A stretch of DNA of 64,000 nucleotides from Glandiceps talaboti (GCF_964340395.1 NC_135569.1:18629957-18693956); one strand, 5' to 3'. Counted from the stretch's first letter, positions 35,087 through 47,430 are shown. Made by a program: numbers and translations. Notes: generated by a model from the letters alone, not told the origin.

Positions 35087-35833
35087 AAGGGCCACTGCAA
35101 TTCTATTTCTTTCTTTACAATACATGTAATATGTTCATACTGCCCCCTAATGAAAGGAATGTATGATTAAATGTTGATTTACTGCAAGTTGTCACCTCTT
35201 CACTTGAAAAATCTGTCAAACATTCGCCATCCCGTTCGAAAGATACAATTTCTAGAACTTGTTGTTGTAACCGAGCCTCCATAGCAATGCATGTTAGGAA
35301 GGTGAAGTTCAAGGTTATGTGTTCCTACTATGATGACATAACAGGAATGCTTTCATATGCAAATATAAATTCTCGCTCAGCAGAAGGTGTCACGAATGTG
35401 GAAGCAGCATAATTTCTAACGAGATTTTCACTATTCGTGGTCACTTTTTTCTCCTCAGTGCTATAGAAATGGTTGTGGTTGTCGATGGCCAAGTGGTTAA
35501 ACCACTTGCCTCTTACCACTGCGGTCGGGGTTCGAACCCCATTCAGGGTTCGATTAAAATTTACCACGCTGTAAGTAAGAAGAGTGTCGTTCAGTTTGAC
35601 TACCGAAAAACACAGGTTTTCCCCGGGTACTCCGGTTTCCTCCTGCATTAACACTGAACCCATGAGGGATGGCCCTCACTGGACTTCTTGGACAAGTGTT
35701 GAAAGGTGCCTGTAAATGGCCTTTATGCCCGTTGGTTTGCCTGAACAAATAAATAAATTTTTAAAAAAATGTGTTAAGTGGCTATTTTTTATTGGTTTGA
35801 TGAAAAGTGAAAAATAGAATTGCAGTGGCCCTT
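35087..35833. mobile_element. TIR transposon inserted in the last minisatellite unit
   Basis: Perfect 22-bp inverted termini: AAGGGCCACTGCAATTCTAT.. at 35087-35108 and its complement at 35812-35833, each preceded or followed by TA (35085-35086, 35834-35835). Minisatellite sequence resumes at once (AATACATATTATAAG..TTTAGGTA), so the insertion broke a unit. TA duplication and size fit a Tc1/mariner-like MITE. No transposase frame is present. A SINE lies inside at 35481-35769. Confidence 0.88.
35481..35769 (+). mobile_element. tRNA-derived SINE, copy 1
   Basis: The pol III A box is in GATGGCCAAGTGGTTAAACC and the B box in GGTCGGGGTTCGAACCCC, as in a Leu/Ser-type tRNA. A tRNA-unrelated body follows with CCCCGGGTACTCCGGTTTCC and ACCCATGAGGGATGGCCCTC, and an A-rich tail of AAATAAATAAATTT type. 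The body is not tRNA, so this is a SINE rather than a tRNA gene. The 111-codon minus frame across it is a by-product. Confidence 0.85.
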
Positions 35834-36199
35834 TAATACATATTATAAGTATTTAGGTACATACACCAGATACACATTATCTCCAATGAGTTGACACTAT
35901 TCTGTATGTTGTCAAATAATGATGTCATGAATTTTGTCATTGTCATTTTTTGATAGCCCCAGAAAGTCAAAGGATCGTTCTATGGTATACTTTGTGTGTC
36001 TACAGTTCACGCTTGGTGCTGCCATGTTTGTTTTGATCTTGCATACTATGTATATAATTGCTACCATACTACGGTCATCATATCGGCAACATAACATAAC
36101 CATGCATTGCAATATTGTAAGAGTAGGTCTGTTAGCATGATTATCATAACATTGTAACATGTACCAAGGCATCACTGCACTGTACCTCTAGAAATTGTT
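35834..36199. other. End of minisatellite and unassigned sequence
   Basis: A partial minisatellite unit (35836-35860) is followed by sequence with no recognised feature. Confidence 0.4.
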
Positions 36200-36680
36200 A
36201 CACAATTTGAAAGTTCAACGTACGGTACGGACCACTGATGACATATACATAGTGCAGTTGAATTTCTGGGTTGTAGAAGTATGACATTTATATTGTCGAT
36301 AATTGAAATTTGTTTTAAATGTTTTAAAAGAATAACTACATTTTAATGTTTGTTAGTACAGTAATATTCCTAAATCATTGAGTTGAATTGAGAAATCGGG
36401 ACTTGCAGCAACACGGAGCACCATATATAAACATTTGCGATGCAAGTGATGAACATATTCAGTTATTCAGAGCCCATAATTTTGTATCTAAAATGATGTT
36501 TTTCTTTGGAAAAAATCTGCTTTAAGTGGCTTTTAAATATATTGAGATGAAACCATATAATAATGGGAGACATACTTTATTTTTTGTTTGTTTTACCGGA
36601 TATGTCTGAATTTGATTGATGAATCATGTGACTCAAATATTACATGATCAATGCTACACTGTACAAAAAGTGAGATTTAA
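36200..36680 (+). mobile_element. Decayed relative of the 16500-17970 Harbinger-like element
   Basis: It matches 17030-17470 in the same order: TTGAATTTCTGGGTTG, TTAGTACAGTAATATTCCTA, GTTGAATTGAGAAATCG, GTGATGAACATATTCAGTTA, then TGATTGATGAATCATGTGAC. Sites that are CG at 17 kb are mostly TG or CA here (for example CACGATCAATG against CATGATCAATG). The TIRs are not recognisable. Confidence 0.7.
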
Positions 36681-36909
36681 CAGGGTGGGTAAACCATGTG
36701 GTAAACATGGTTAAACTACCATCTTTGTCCATCTTTGTCCTCGTGTGACCATGTTCACACATCCTGTTTACCAACACCTTTGACTAGGGGGTACAGCAGA
36801 CTCGGTACCACTTTTGATACTAAATTTTACCCCGGAGTCAAATGTGTATGAAGTTAATAATTTCACCACATACGTAGCCAGTGAAATATCTTCACACATC
36901 ACAATATGT

Positions 36910-37240
36910 TACCTTTATACTTTCCATGGGTAAAGAAGGGGATATATGCTCTTTTAGATTGGGGCTATATAGAACTGTGTTTATATCCACATTTAGAGAG
37001 GGGTCCAAACTTGGACACACATTGGCATTATAGATATATCTGTGTATCCTCCATGGGGTAAAGTAGGGAGTATGTGGTCATATAGACTGGGGGTGTATAG
37101 AACCATGTTTATCTACATTTAGAAAGAGGTTCAAACTTGGACACACATTAGCATTATATCTTCATATCCTCCATAGGGTAAAGTAGGGAGTATGTGGTCA
37201 TTTATGATTTAGACTAGGGTGTATAGAATGCGAAAACAGC
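36910..37240. repeat. About 125-bp tandem repeat, three degenerate copies
   Basis: TCCATGGGGTAAAGTAGGGA-type blocks lie near 36922, 37049 and 37169, each followed by a TATAGAAC..GTTTAT block and, in two copies, CAAACTTGGACACACATT. Confidence 0.7.
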
Positions 37241-37599
37241 TGTTTATATACCATTCTACCTGTTGCTTATTGGGTAATACTAAGATAAACAGCCACATTC
37301 ATTCAATATATTAATATTATGATTGTTGGAGGTGCCAAAACGGATAACCGAACTGGAAAAACTAGTGTTTCTAAACTTAAAGGTTACAGACTTAATTTGA
37401 AATAACAATTTTCAATCTTATGATAGTATGTCAGAAGTTTATAGGACTAACGTTCTTCATATTATCGTGAACGAGGCTGCTTACGTAACCATTGACTAAA
37501 TTAGCTTAATCCAGATGTTGTGCATTCGCTCAGTCGTTACCAATGCTAATGACCTCGAACTTATGAAATCGGCTTTAGTTACCCGACCCCACCTAGATT

Positions 37600-38155
37600 T
37601 TCACGCCAACCCTTACCTTTTTTTTACGTATACAACAACTTCAAAAATTCCCTGGAACAAGAAGAATACATTAAAGTAATGAACAATAAACAACACATCA
37701 AAACAATAGCCAAATTTAGATTAAGTTGCCATCAACTTGCCATTGAGAAGGGTAGATATACAAAACCAAAAACACCAGTAGAAGACAGACTATGTACACA
37801 TTGTAAAGAAATAGAAGATGAAAGACATCATCTAATTCATTGTAAATTATATACAAAACAAAGAGAAAAAATGTTTAGTATTATCACTACCCTCAACTCA
37901 AACTTTATAAACTTAGATAGAGGAGAGCAATTTAGATATATACTACAATCAAAACATAAGGATATTATAACCGCTCTCTACATATACCTGGATGATACAT
38001 GTAGTCAATAGACACACACTAGAACTACTGTATATTTTAATATTTATATTTCATAGATCATTATTAACTTTATTTTGTTTAAATACCAAATTAGAAATGT
38101 AAAATTTTCTAAACGGCTAAAATAAAGTGTTATCTTATCTTATCTTTATCTTATC
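37600..38155 (+). mobile_element. LINE 3' end with intact C-terminal frame
   Basis: An open frame at 37679-38011 (110 codons, also open upstream to about 37630) encodes the C-terminal cysteine/histidine region of a non-LTR retrotransposon polymerase: FRLSCHQLAIEKGRYTK, RLCTHCKEIEDERHHLIHC. The CxxC..H..C arrangement is the zinc-binding domain after the reverse transcriptase. It is 5' truncated. Downstream, AATAAAGTG and a tail of TTATC repeats (38130-38155) mark a typical LINE 3' terminus. There are no stops in the frame, so the insertion is fairly young or the frame is short enough to survive by chance. Clade not determined. Confidence 0.8.
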
Positions 38156-39123
38156 TATTTGAGGAAAATAATAACGATGTCGCGAAAATCGTGAAGTCTC
38201 GCAAGAAATAGTGGGTGCGGAAACTGACACCAACTTAAAAAACAATATAAACCTATTCTTCCAATCTGTAATGGCTGTACATCTGATAGAAAGAAATAAA
38301 CAACACAGACCATTTGGAAAACAATGGAAAACCTGAACAAGACACTCACACATGAAAAAAATACAAGACAATAAAATAAAGAATATACCAACCCAACTAT
38401 TTTAACATTGAATGTAATTGGAACAACACAATTTTTTTTTATTTCGCCTTACATGTATTTCCATTGAGAATTTTTTTGTAATTTTCATTATGAACTCTGA
38501 AATGAATTAAGTCAAAATGCATGTACATTTGTCCTCATGTGGCCTTTAAAGTTTTCTCACCGATTCTTAGAAAGTTGTTGTCATAACTTATAATATTGTG
38601 AACCTTGTATCCAACCAAATTATTTTCATACTTTGCCTTATTATTTCACCCTTGGAGTTGCTATGATGAATATGCTGTTTTATAGAGTTTAACTAATGTA
38701 TTTTTAGTTGGGGTTATTTTCTGTTAAAAGTATGTTTGAGGGTTCAGTACGATTGAGTGAATGATTGTGTAGTCAGGCCTGACGCTGAGTAATTGTGATG
38801 TTATGATCGGGAAATATTCATTTATTGGCAATTCATCACACAACATTAAAGGTATACTATGTTAGATGTCTCTAAATTCTTTAAACGTCATTTATTTCTT
38901 TTCATATTTGTGTGCATTAATTCACAGTATTTCAATCATTTAGTTCCATTTGTCTCATTTCACATTGTCACATTAGAAGTACATGTGTTCTTTTCATCTT
39001 CCAATTCTGAATCATTTATTTGTTCATTCCATGTTAGTCTTGCTGCTAGACATTCGGGCTTTCTTTCGATGCTATAAGTTACTATAAGCGAACGAAGTTC
39101 GCATGTGAGGGCCTGCCCGAACA
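38156..39123. other. No recognised gene
   Basis: Open frames on both strands (38135-38391 minus, 38859-39077 plus) are AT-rich and show no family. Confidence 0.4.
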
Positions 39124-39546
39124 GTCTAGCGAATGTCATTTTCAGACCGGACATTCCATTGAGATTACGATAAGCGGTGGGTTGGGCCATATATGCATAT
39201 ATATACTTTAATATATTCAATCTCTGCATGCAGGTGTTGACAAACACATTTATGTCTTACTATGTCTTATCAGTTTATGGTAATTGTGTTTGACGAGTGT
39301 GTAGATAGACATTGTCATTCACACATTTTAGTTAACGCATTGGTGGTTATTTTTACAAGCCCCTCCTTAAGATGAATATGCATGAAAATTTAGCTATTGT
39401 CCTCTGTTTGTGCTTGTCGCTAATACGGTTCTCTGATTGGCAGTTATTTATATCCTGATGACATTCACTAGACCTCGGATGTTCCATCCTCGATAGCGTT
39501 GTTCGGCTGTGTGTCGTATTTTATCGGAAGAACATCCGAGGGCTAG
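39124..39546. repeat. Nested inverted repeats
   Basis: GTCTAGCGAATGTCAT (39124-39139) is inverted at 39458-39473 with one mismatch. Adjacent arms CTAGACCTCGGATGTTCC (39468-39485) and GGAAGAACATCCGAGGGCTAG form a hairpin over 39468-39546. This is possibly a small palindromic MITE. Confidence 0.6.
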
Positions 39547-39809
39547 CTGATAGACTAATTCCATGTGTGCTTTCATGTGTATGCTGAACTTCAAGTCAAA
39601 TATATTTGTTCAATTTCGTTGGTCTTGTTTTTTACTGCTAATGGTTGAGGTGTTACTATTTACTTCCTAAGTTTTATTTCTTATCTTCAACCCCTCTAAA
39701 TGAATAAGGTTACATTCGTTTGGTAGTTCATTTGAAGTGATTTCTTATCTCATCAAACGTGTTGCATCGCTAAAGGACCCACTTGGATATTTATCACCTC
39801 TGCACTTCA

Positions 39810-40640
39810 AAGCGAAAATGCTAATGCTGTGGTCTATTCGTAAGGTAATTAAAAATCCAATGTACAGTTGAAGGTGACAAGTTCATTGCTAAAAGTTTCC
39901 AAACGATAAGATGTGGCTGTATAGTGTTAAAAGCACTTGAAAAGTCAAAGAACATTAATCTGATTGAACTTCCAGATTTTTCTAAATGAGAATATACATT
40001 ATTTAAAACATGTAACATCACATCCTTCTATACCCCTGTTCTTACGATAGGCAAACTGTAATGGATCAATAAAATCAGAGACTGTAACTATTAACTTATT
40101 TGTAAAACTACTCGTTCACAGACTTGCATAATGGCAGACGTCAGCGCAACTGGTCTAAGATCGTTCATTGATGATATCACAGCTTTCTTTGGGACAGGAA
40201 CAATATGAGAAGTTTTCCATGACATCGGAGCTAAGTCATGTTGAAAGCACAAATTGAATATGACAGACAGAATACGAGCAAGTTGATCAGTGCACAAGTT
40301 CAGAACACAGGGAGTAAAATTATCAGGCCCCGACGCTTTGTTTGGGAGCACACTGGAGCACCCGAAGCACCTCTTCCTTGTCGGTCGAGAGACGTTCGCC
40401 ATCAGTGATATTTGAGGACGCCGCTCTCAGTTCATTCCTGATTGCTATGCTTGAAAGAGAAAACATAGCACTCAAACCTGTTATAGAATGCATTTAGTTC
40501 GTTTGCACGAGTTGTTGAATTGTCTCCTGTAGCATTGGTGTTTTGCTACCATCAGAGTAACCACTCATAAGTTTCAGTACATTCCATCTACAGCTGAATG
40601 AAACTACTACTTAGGGGTAGAACAGAAGTCTCTCTGTACA
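39810..40640 (-). mobile_element. Non-LTR reverse-transcriptase relic (CR1/L2-like)
   Basis: Minus-strand pieces in order from 40640 down: linker (WNVLKLMSGYSDG, a TN..FYN region), then NKASGPDNFTPCVLN (RT motif 1), SWKTSHIVPVPKK..NDLRPVALTS (motif 2), QFAYRKNRGIEGCDV, and VYSHLEKSGSSIRLMFFDFS followed by SAFNTIQPHL (motif A with the catalytic Asp), ending at NYLTNRPQH. At least two frameshifts and one stop separate the parts. The FDFSSAFNT block is typical of CR1/L2/Rex elements. It is truncated before the YADD motif. Confidence 0.88.
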
Positions 40641-41589
40641 GCTCAGAGTAAAAATGGAGGTGTACAGTCGATTTCAGTGTGCAGGAAAACTGATGTAATA
40701 AAACATGACAAAAGTTACACTTGATCAATATATTGCTCAAAGTAATGTAGTTGGAAAGATTGTGATGAATTGGTTGATTTAATGTTGGTAGGGATAAGCT
40801 TATTGGGACCTACAATGAGTGAACATGATAGTCAAGATTTTGATGGTGATAAAATAGTATCACAGTATTGACTCATAGGACTAAAATAATAAGACAGACA
40901 TTAAGAGAAATATATAGACAAACAAATTAATATTTTCAATGTTTAAAGTTTGTGGCTAACGACTTTTCCATTTGGCTGATTTGAAAATGAACAATGTTAA
41001 TCTAATGGCTATGACGGTTTTGTTTTTTAAACCAACAGCTGCAGTGTTGACTGTCTTTAAAATGTGTTGTGACATATTGTGAGAGACCTTGTTAATTACT
41101 TTTCATCCGTGTCAGAGAATTAGATGTCATTCAATAAAATAAATATTGATGGTCAACACCGCTGGAAAATGACCCGAATCAATACAAGTACACTGGAAAC
41201 TGATGGAAAACCCAGGGAAAACCCTGGAATTTTTTTTTTACTCCAAGTGTTTGAATCCTGCTTTCCTTACCTTCAGGGTTAATTATCAAAATCAAGCCAA
41301 TTTCTATCACAGACACATTGTAGAATTGAAATAACGCCAATTTCTTTTAAAACATGTTTACAAGTAATATTGAAAAAAAAAGAACTATATCAAGCATCAT
41401 TTTGGTGACAATAAGTCTGAAACTTATGTCGAGAAACAAGTGTATGTGTTTCAGTAGTAAGGCATCATTTTACATCGGCTAGCACACATTTAGGCAAAAT
41501 GATGGAAATAGAAAAAACACACAAGATTGTCACAAATGATAGACCTTCAGAGTGTTTTGTTTGTTAATAACTTTAAAATCAGGGGTTGT
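40641..41589. other. No recognised gene
   Basis: Contains a fragment of the TGACC/GGGTTA dispersed repeat near 41265-41350; otherwise nothing. Confidence 0.4.
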
Positions 41590-41775
41590 CGGTTGTGCCG
41601 AGTGGTGAAACCACTTTCCTCTTACCACTGTGGTTGGGGTTCAAACCATTCCTTGTTTAGTTTGACTCTACTGAACAATGCAGGTTTCCCCGTGTACTCC
41701 GGTTCCCCTTGCATTATCAAACACTGAATCCATGAGGGATGACCCTCACTGGATTTCTTGACAGATAAGTGTTTA
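41590..41775 (+). mobile_element. tRNA-derived SINE, copy 2 (diverged)
   Basis: It matches the 35481 SINE: GTGCCGAGTGGTGAAACCAC (A box), TGGTTGGGGTTCAAACC (B box), TACTCCGGTTCCCC, AATCCATGAGGGATGACCCT. A segment between B box and body is shorter than in copy 1. Confidence 0.8.
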
Positions 41776-43745
41776 CTTAGAGAACTATCCAGTATAATTA
41801 TTTTTATTATTATTTTTATTATGTACTTGAAATACATTCTCAGGTGTGTAAAAAGAAGTGCAATATGTCACATCTTGATAGGACAAACAATTTATTATAC
41901 CAGAAGTGAAATTGAAAATTCTCTTGTCCATTGACAAGTGACCTTTGAAAAAAAAATTGAAGCCTGCAGGTGCAAAGCATAGTCCCGGGTGAACATTTTT
42001 GTTGCCCAACTTCAGTTTGAGCACTGTGTTGACATAAGAGATTATATAGTATGTAAAGCCTTATCACTTTGCTTAAAGGATACTATCTATAGTATTGTAA
42101 TCAAGATTTGGACTGAGTTGTTAAATGGTGCTAATGCCAAGCAAAGTGATATTATCCTTAGGTAGGTGGATGGGAGTCATGCATGTATTGCTAATATTCA
42201 TAGATATCTCCCTCCATGTGTACACTTTTCACCACTCTCATGACTCCTTTCCTTTACTTCTTAGCCAAGGGAAAAGACAACATAACATAGCCAACTACCC
42301 AGTTTGTAAGGGCCACTCAGTATACATATCGAGTACCAATATCTAATGTCACAATGTCTCACATTGATACTTTACCAACCAAATTTGATAATTGCATTAC
42401 AATCTACTCTCCCTAGCTCCCATGTCTTTCAATGCAAAATACACTTTACCATCAATACCTCAAAACTATAACTCAGGAATATTGTCATAGCCGACACTTT
42501 TCCCGGATTTTGCATGTGCAAAAACGGCAACAATCTCTTGATGAGTAAAAATTTGCATTCATTGATACATGGCTCTCATATATCGGGAGTTCATATATTC
42601 TTTTAATGCACTTTTAGCACAACTGAACTGATTATTTTTTCTTGAGTGCTTGGAAATATCCTGTGTCAACACACAATTTTGCCAGTATAAAGACTGCTAC
42701 TTCCACTAATTCCTTTTGGCTCAGGTGTGTTACTTGTTGTCTGCTAAAGGGCCTCCATGCCTTTCATCTATTTATACATGGCACTCCTATGGACCTTTCA
42801 TAATTTGTTATACAGTACTTATGGTGTGATGTACAAAGGCAGATAACTTCCACCCGAATGGTACTGTGTATTGCTCACATACCAAATCCCAGCACATTTG
42901 AAACCCAAAAGCTTTCTGTCGTGTGATATTTTAACATGGTCATACCAACTTTTGTCATCACATTTGAAGTGAAAAATCTCCTTGTTCTAGATATCTTGTA
43001 ACTTCCACCCATTGATCTAATTTGAAGTTCTCTGGTTTTATCCAGAGACTCAGGTATCTCATATCAATGCACATACATGGTTTAAAGGCATAACTAATAG
43101 TGGTGGTGGGTCCTTTCCAACTTTCCCTCACACTGATAGTGCTCCAGACTTTAATCTGTCTGATATAGTTGTAGAAATAAACTGGCCAAAATCTTTACAT
43201 CCAGGACTGTTTTGAAGTACTATAAGTGATGGGTATGAATGATTATAAGACTAATTGCTCTTAAAATTTCCCTTACAAGGAGTCACATAGTGAGATACCT
43301 ATATTCCCTCTGATAGCCAGTCTATGATTTGTTTTTCACAACTATTGTCAACTTGTCCCACGTATGTACGTGATTATGTATTTTAACGGCTATTAAATCA
43401 TTTTGGTTTCTTAATGTCATGTACCAGGGAGATATGTTGATTTTTTTCCCTAGGCTACTGCTTCAACATCCGAGACGTAGAGTCATGCCTGGGTGCACCC
43501 TCAACAGACACCCAAGAGAAGGTTTCACATTACTGCACATTTATAGTCCATTTCCCACATTGGAATATCGAACTGAAAGAAAATTTTAACACCCCTTTTA
43601 ATTACATGTACAAGGCAGTACCCCAGACAGGATCCTACAAAAGGCAGGCTGTCATAAGGCAATGCCTTTTGGTGATCACACCCCTGTCTCAGAGTACTAA
43701 TATCTTAACTTACAAGCTCACACTCAAATAGAGAACACATGAATG
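41776..43745. other. No recognised gene
   Basis: A fragment of the dispersed family 5' end (TTTTAGCACAACTGAACTGA) lies at about 42612. Several 70-80 codon frames around 41785-42346 have no family resemblance. Confidence 0.4.
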
Positions 43746-43749
43746 AAAT

Positions 43750-44221
43750 TTATTCAAGGTTTAATTTTAATGACTCCATCTCACAGGGAATTTTTTCTTC
43801 ACAATATCTGGCGAAGTTCCTAACAATGCCACAAACATAACATTTCAAATATCTGGGTTTTACATCCACGTCTTCTCTGTAGTTTTTGGCTGGACAATGT
43901 GGAGTATGATTAGTATAATGGGTAGGCAACTTCCCATGTTGAAGGAACTTAGACACTTTTGATGCAATTTCTTCCTCTTCTTTATTTCCCAACAACAGAA
44001 TGATAAGGTGCCCTGCTTCTTGCCCAAAATCATTTGTCTCAAATATGGCCAGCACTGCTTAATCCATTCAGTATTTGTGTGGCCTTGTGTTCCATGTTGG
44101 TGTTTGTGCTAGCTCCATCACCTTTTGTAGAGCATTGTCCACAGATGTAGCGTTTGCCGTCTTTTTCTAATTCCTCTAATTTCTTTTGTAGTCCGTCCAA
44201 CTGCAGCTGCACCTGCAACAT
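43750..44221 (-). pseudogene. Open region with degenerate zinc knuckle, one frame break
   Basis: From an ATG at 44221 (just after an intron-like stretch; an alternative AG acceptor precedes 44212) the first frame gives QLQLDGLQKKLEELEKDG, KRYICGQC and ends at 44039. A second frame, open from 44055, gives FETNDFGQEAGHLIILLLG, NKEEEEIASKVSKFLQ and CYVCGIVRNFARYC, ending 43750. The two overlap by a few codons and read as one protein if a single-base shift near 44050 is assumed. CYVCGIVRNFARYC resembles a CCHC zinc knuckle with Asn in place of His. It could be a gag-like or cellular nucleic-acid-binding relic. Family not identified. Confidence 0.45.
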
Positions 44222-44235
44222 ATAAAGTACACTCT

Positions 44236-44700
44236 TAGTACATATTCTACAGTTCCAACCTGTTTCTCACTTTCCCTCACAGGGAAGTCTTTGTCCCTCA
44301 TGGACTATAAATGCCTTGACTCACATGGTACATAGTATATTCTACAATTCACATCTAATTCTCACTTTCCCTCACAGGGAAGTCTTTGTCCCTCATTGAC
44401 TCTAAAATGCCTTGACTCACATGGTACATAGTATTCTAAAATTCACATCTAATTCTCACTTTCCCTCACAGGGAAGTCTTTGTCCCTCATTGACTCTAAA
44501 ATGCCTTGACTCACATGGTACATAGTATTCTACAATTCACATCTAATTCTCACTTTCCCTCACAGGGAAGTCTTTGTCCCTCATTGACTATAAAATGCCT
44601 TGACTCACATGGTACATAGTATTCTACAATTCACATCTAATTCTCACTTTCCCTCACAGGGAAGTCTTTGTCCCTCATTGACTATAAAATGCCTTGACTT
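44236..44700. repeat. 94/95-bp tandem repeat, five units
   Basis: AGGGAAGTCTTTGTCCCTCA recurs at 44281, 44376, 44470, 44564 and 44658. Each unit contains TTCCC-TCACA-GGGAA, a short inverted repeat. One unit is also present at 48397-48480. Confidence 0.95.
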
Positions 44701-45488
44701 GCGTTATACATCTTAATTTGATTTTAGGCACTTTAACATCTCCGTTTTACTCTAAGACTCTTAAATTTATAATTACATACGTGCAAATACACATTATATT
44801 TTTTTTTTCTTGTAGTCCCCCTCCCCCATTCAAAATCAATCGGACATCCACATCAGTGTTCTCTATATGAATACTACTACGCAGTAGTCAGTGTGCCACC
44901 TGTTACTTTATTATTACCACCAGACAGAGAAACTTGACCATGTAGTACACATGATGTTTATACTTCAGATCACCTCGCTGTACCCAAAGAGCTGTTCAGG
45001 AGTACTTATGCAGTGATGTGAGTTGATGTTAGCAAGCAACAGTCTGGGCCAACTTATTTTGGCAATTATACACAGATTTCATAAATGTGACAAATTTAAA
45101 TACATCATCAAACAGCTTTGGCCTTTCATACTTTCAAAACATATGGATAAAAAATCATTGAACAATCTTATTTTGAACATGAGAAATTGCATGGAAGTAT
45201 ACATCTACTGCATGCATGTAAAGTAGAGTGAGTCAATCCATACTAGAAGTATGGTACTCAGACTAACACTGTAGTTTGGAGTTGTGATTGTGAAGTTAGT
45301 TTGTAGCCAAATTACATTATTCTGTCAAAAACACGGACTAATGTGTACCCCATGCTGAAATATTTCCGTCATGCATCAACTGTAAATTTTGTCATTTTCA
45401 AATTTGCGTTAGGATCAACCGATTGTCAACATTGGTTATTAGTATATTGTGTAGAAGACTATGACACACACCCAACAAATAAGTAATT

Positions 45489-45537
45489 GTTTAGCATAAC
45501 TAAACTTCTTATGTTAAGTAATGCTATAGACATGGCA

Positions 45538-45596
<59 letters not shown>

Positions 45597-46000
45597 CAAC
45601 TTCAAGTCAAACACCACTGATCCAATTGCCATGATATTTGATGGATATATTACGTTGGGTGTCTAGTTGGAAAATTTTTGAAATAAAGATCTTACCATCG
45701 ATTAGTGATTTAATGGGTCAAAAAGGTGATTTTTGGTCAGAAAATGTAGACTCAAAAAGTACTGTGCAGGTTGGGTTGAAATTTGATTGGAACATTCTCG
45801 CTGGTGTTCAGATTACGAATTTTTCATTACATGATAATATTACCAGTGGCTGTAATATGCAAATTAGGTACAGAAAATGTGTACTTTTGGTCAAAAACCT
45901 TTAATTCCAAAAGGACTGAACAGACTTAACAGACAAGTGTATAAACATTCAAAAAATGTAAAAACTACAGTTGTGCTACAACACATTGGCACTATTTTAG
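45489..46000 (+). mobile_element. Dispersed hairpin/microsatellite/module repeat, copy E
   Basis: 5' hairpin TTTAGCATAACTAAAC..GTTAAGTAATGCTATAG, (GT)27, body with GGTGTCTAGTTGGAAAATTT and GGTCAAAAACCTTTAATTCC, and the 3' end CTACAGTTGTGCTACAACAC. It lacks the internal module array. Confidence 0.75.
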
Positions 46001-46166
46001 ATATGCAAAATTAGGGTTAAAATAGAATTTTTTTAATATGGTGACTGTAATATAAATGTACAATATTTTATCAACTTTCTGTGTGAAATGTGTTCTATAG
46101 TGTGATACCACTAACTATTTTATTACACTGCTAAAATGAAACTGCACAGTGGAAAAGCTGAACAGC

Positions 46167-46211
46167 AGAACCACTTTTACACAGTCATGAAAAAAAAAAA
46201 AAAGTGGTTCT
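46167..46211. repeat. Short hairpin AGAACCACTTTT / AAAAGTGGTTCT
   Basis: Perfect 12-bp arms around a 21-base loop that ends in an A run; present also in the second segment copy near 50015-50063. Confidence 0.8.
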
Positions 46212-47205
46212 ATTCAGGCTGTTAGGTCACTTGTTCAAAGGTCTCATAGTTTTCCACGTTTCTGACGCTATGAGATGAATCAGTCAACTCATTCCTACTG
46301 TGATACTATTTCATGAAAATGTGGTCAAAGTTTGTAACTTGTAAGGTCAGTGACAGCTTTTGATAATACCTTAGATTAAACTTTCTTCACCTGGAATACT
46401 TTGTACTTATACTATTAAATTGTATTATTATATTAATATTATTATTATTATTGTTATTATTCAAATTATTATTTGTTATTTTTTGTTGTAAATAAAGTTA
46501 TTGTTATTATCACAACTGAACATCTCAGGTTCAATAATGTGTGTGTGTGTGTCTGTGTGTGTGTGTGTGTGTCTGTGTGTGTGTGTGTGCCTGTGTGTGT
46601 ATCAGCAAACATCATCTTGTGGTGAAAAGGCTGTGCTAAATGTATAACTTTGGGTGACAAAAATAGTAGGGTGCCAAAAAACGTGTCACCTGACACAAAA
46701 TCAACATGTACAATAACAGAAATACCATGCCCATACAAAATAATTAATGAAGGCAGTGTGTATATAAATGAATGAAAAATTGAAAGATAAGCTTAAATGC
46801 ACTTGTTACACATGCAACAAATTTGATCCGACGATGAAACGCAACACTTAGATTCACGTCTTGGGTTCAAATCCCATTGGGAACAGGAGATACATATATT
46901 TCTCTGACACACTCAAACCCAGGTTGGGTGTCAATGGGTAGGCTGTATCACTCAGTTGTGTGTCACTCACAAGACCAGTGCGAATTTTGGTGACTCGGCC
47001 TGGAGTAACACCTTGAACAGTCGGAAACGTTTACTCACACAGAGCCTGTAGGTGCTATGTATGGGATAGCCTGTGGACTGACTGGGAGAGCCATGACAGT
47101 TCCACAGTGACATGATAGGAAAAGTGCAATATAGCCCTGTTATGTAGTCCCAAACAAGAATGGTTCACTTTAGAAATGATTGTGTATTTGTGTTTGATTA
47201 TTTGT

Positions 47206-47238
47206 TTGTATGTATGTATGTATGTATGTATGTATGTA

Positions 47239-47309
<71 letters not shown>

Positions 47310-47420
47310 GTATGTATGTATGTATGTATGTATGTATACTATGTATGTATGTATGTCTGTCTGTCTGTCTGTCTGTCTGTGTATGTATGTATGTATGTAT
47401 GTATGTATGTATGTATGTAT
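47206..47420. repeat. (TGTA)n(TGTC)n compound microsatellite
   Basis: Blocks of TGTA and TGTC tetramers alternate. The Cys/Val/Tyr/Met and Thr/His/Ile repeats in all frames are by-products. Confidence 0.97.
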
Positions 47421-47430
47421 GAGTCTGCAT

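Larger units (their letters stand above)
44618..47430 (+). repeat. Segmental duplication, copy 1 (about 2.8 kb)
   Basis: Near-identical to 48397-51271 in the same orientation. Differences are mostly microsatellite lengths, a C-run length, a 10-bp ATGTAAAA duplication and scattered substitutions. It includes a copy of the dispersed family (45489-46000), a hairpin (46167-46211), two GT/GTCT microsatellites, a tRNA-like B-box segment (GGGTTCAAATCCC at 46860) and a TGTA/TGTC tract at its right edge. No gene recognised. Confidence 0.95.

Noticed and set aside
35469-35663. tRNA gene at about 35485, and the ORFs crossing it
   Set aside because: A and B boxes are present but no acceptor stem closes around them, and the sequence continues into a SINE body repeated at 41590.
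46840-46880. tRNA-like segment with B box GGGTTCAAATCCC
   Set aside because: No A box or cloverleaf; present in both segment copies, perhaps a SINE trace, too weak to annotate separately.
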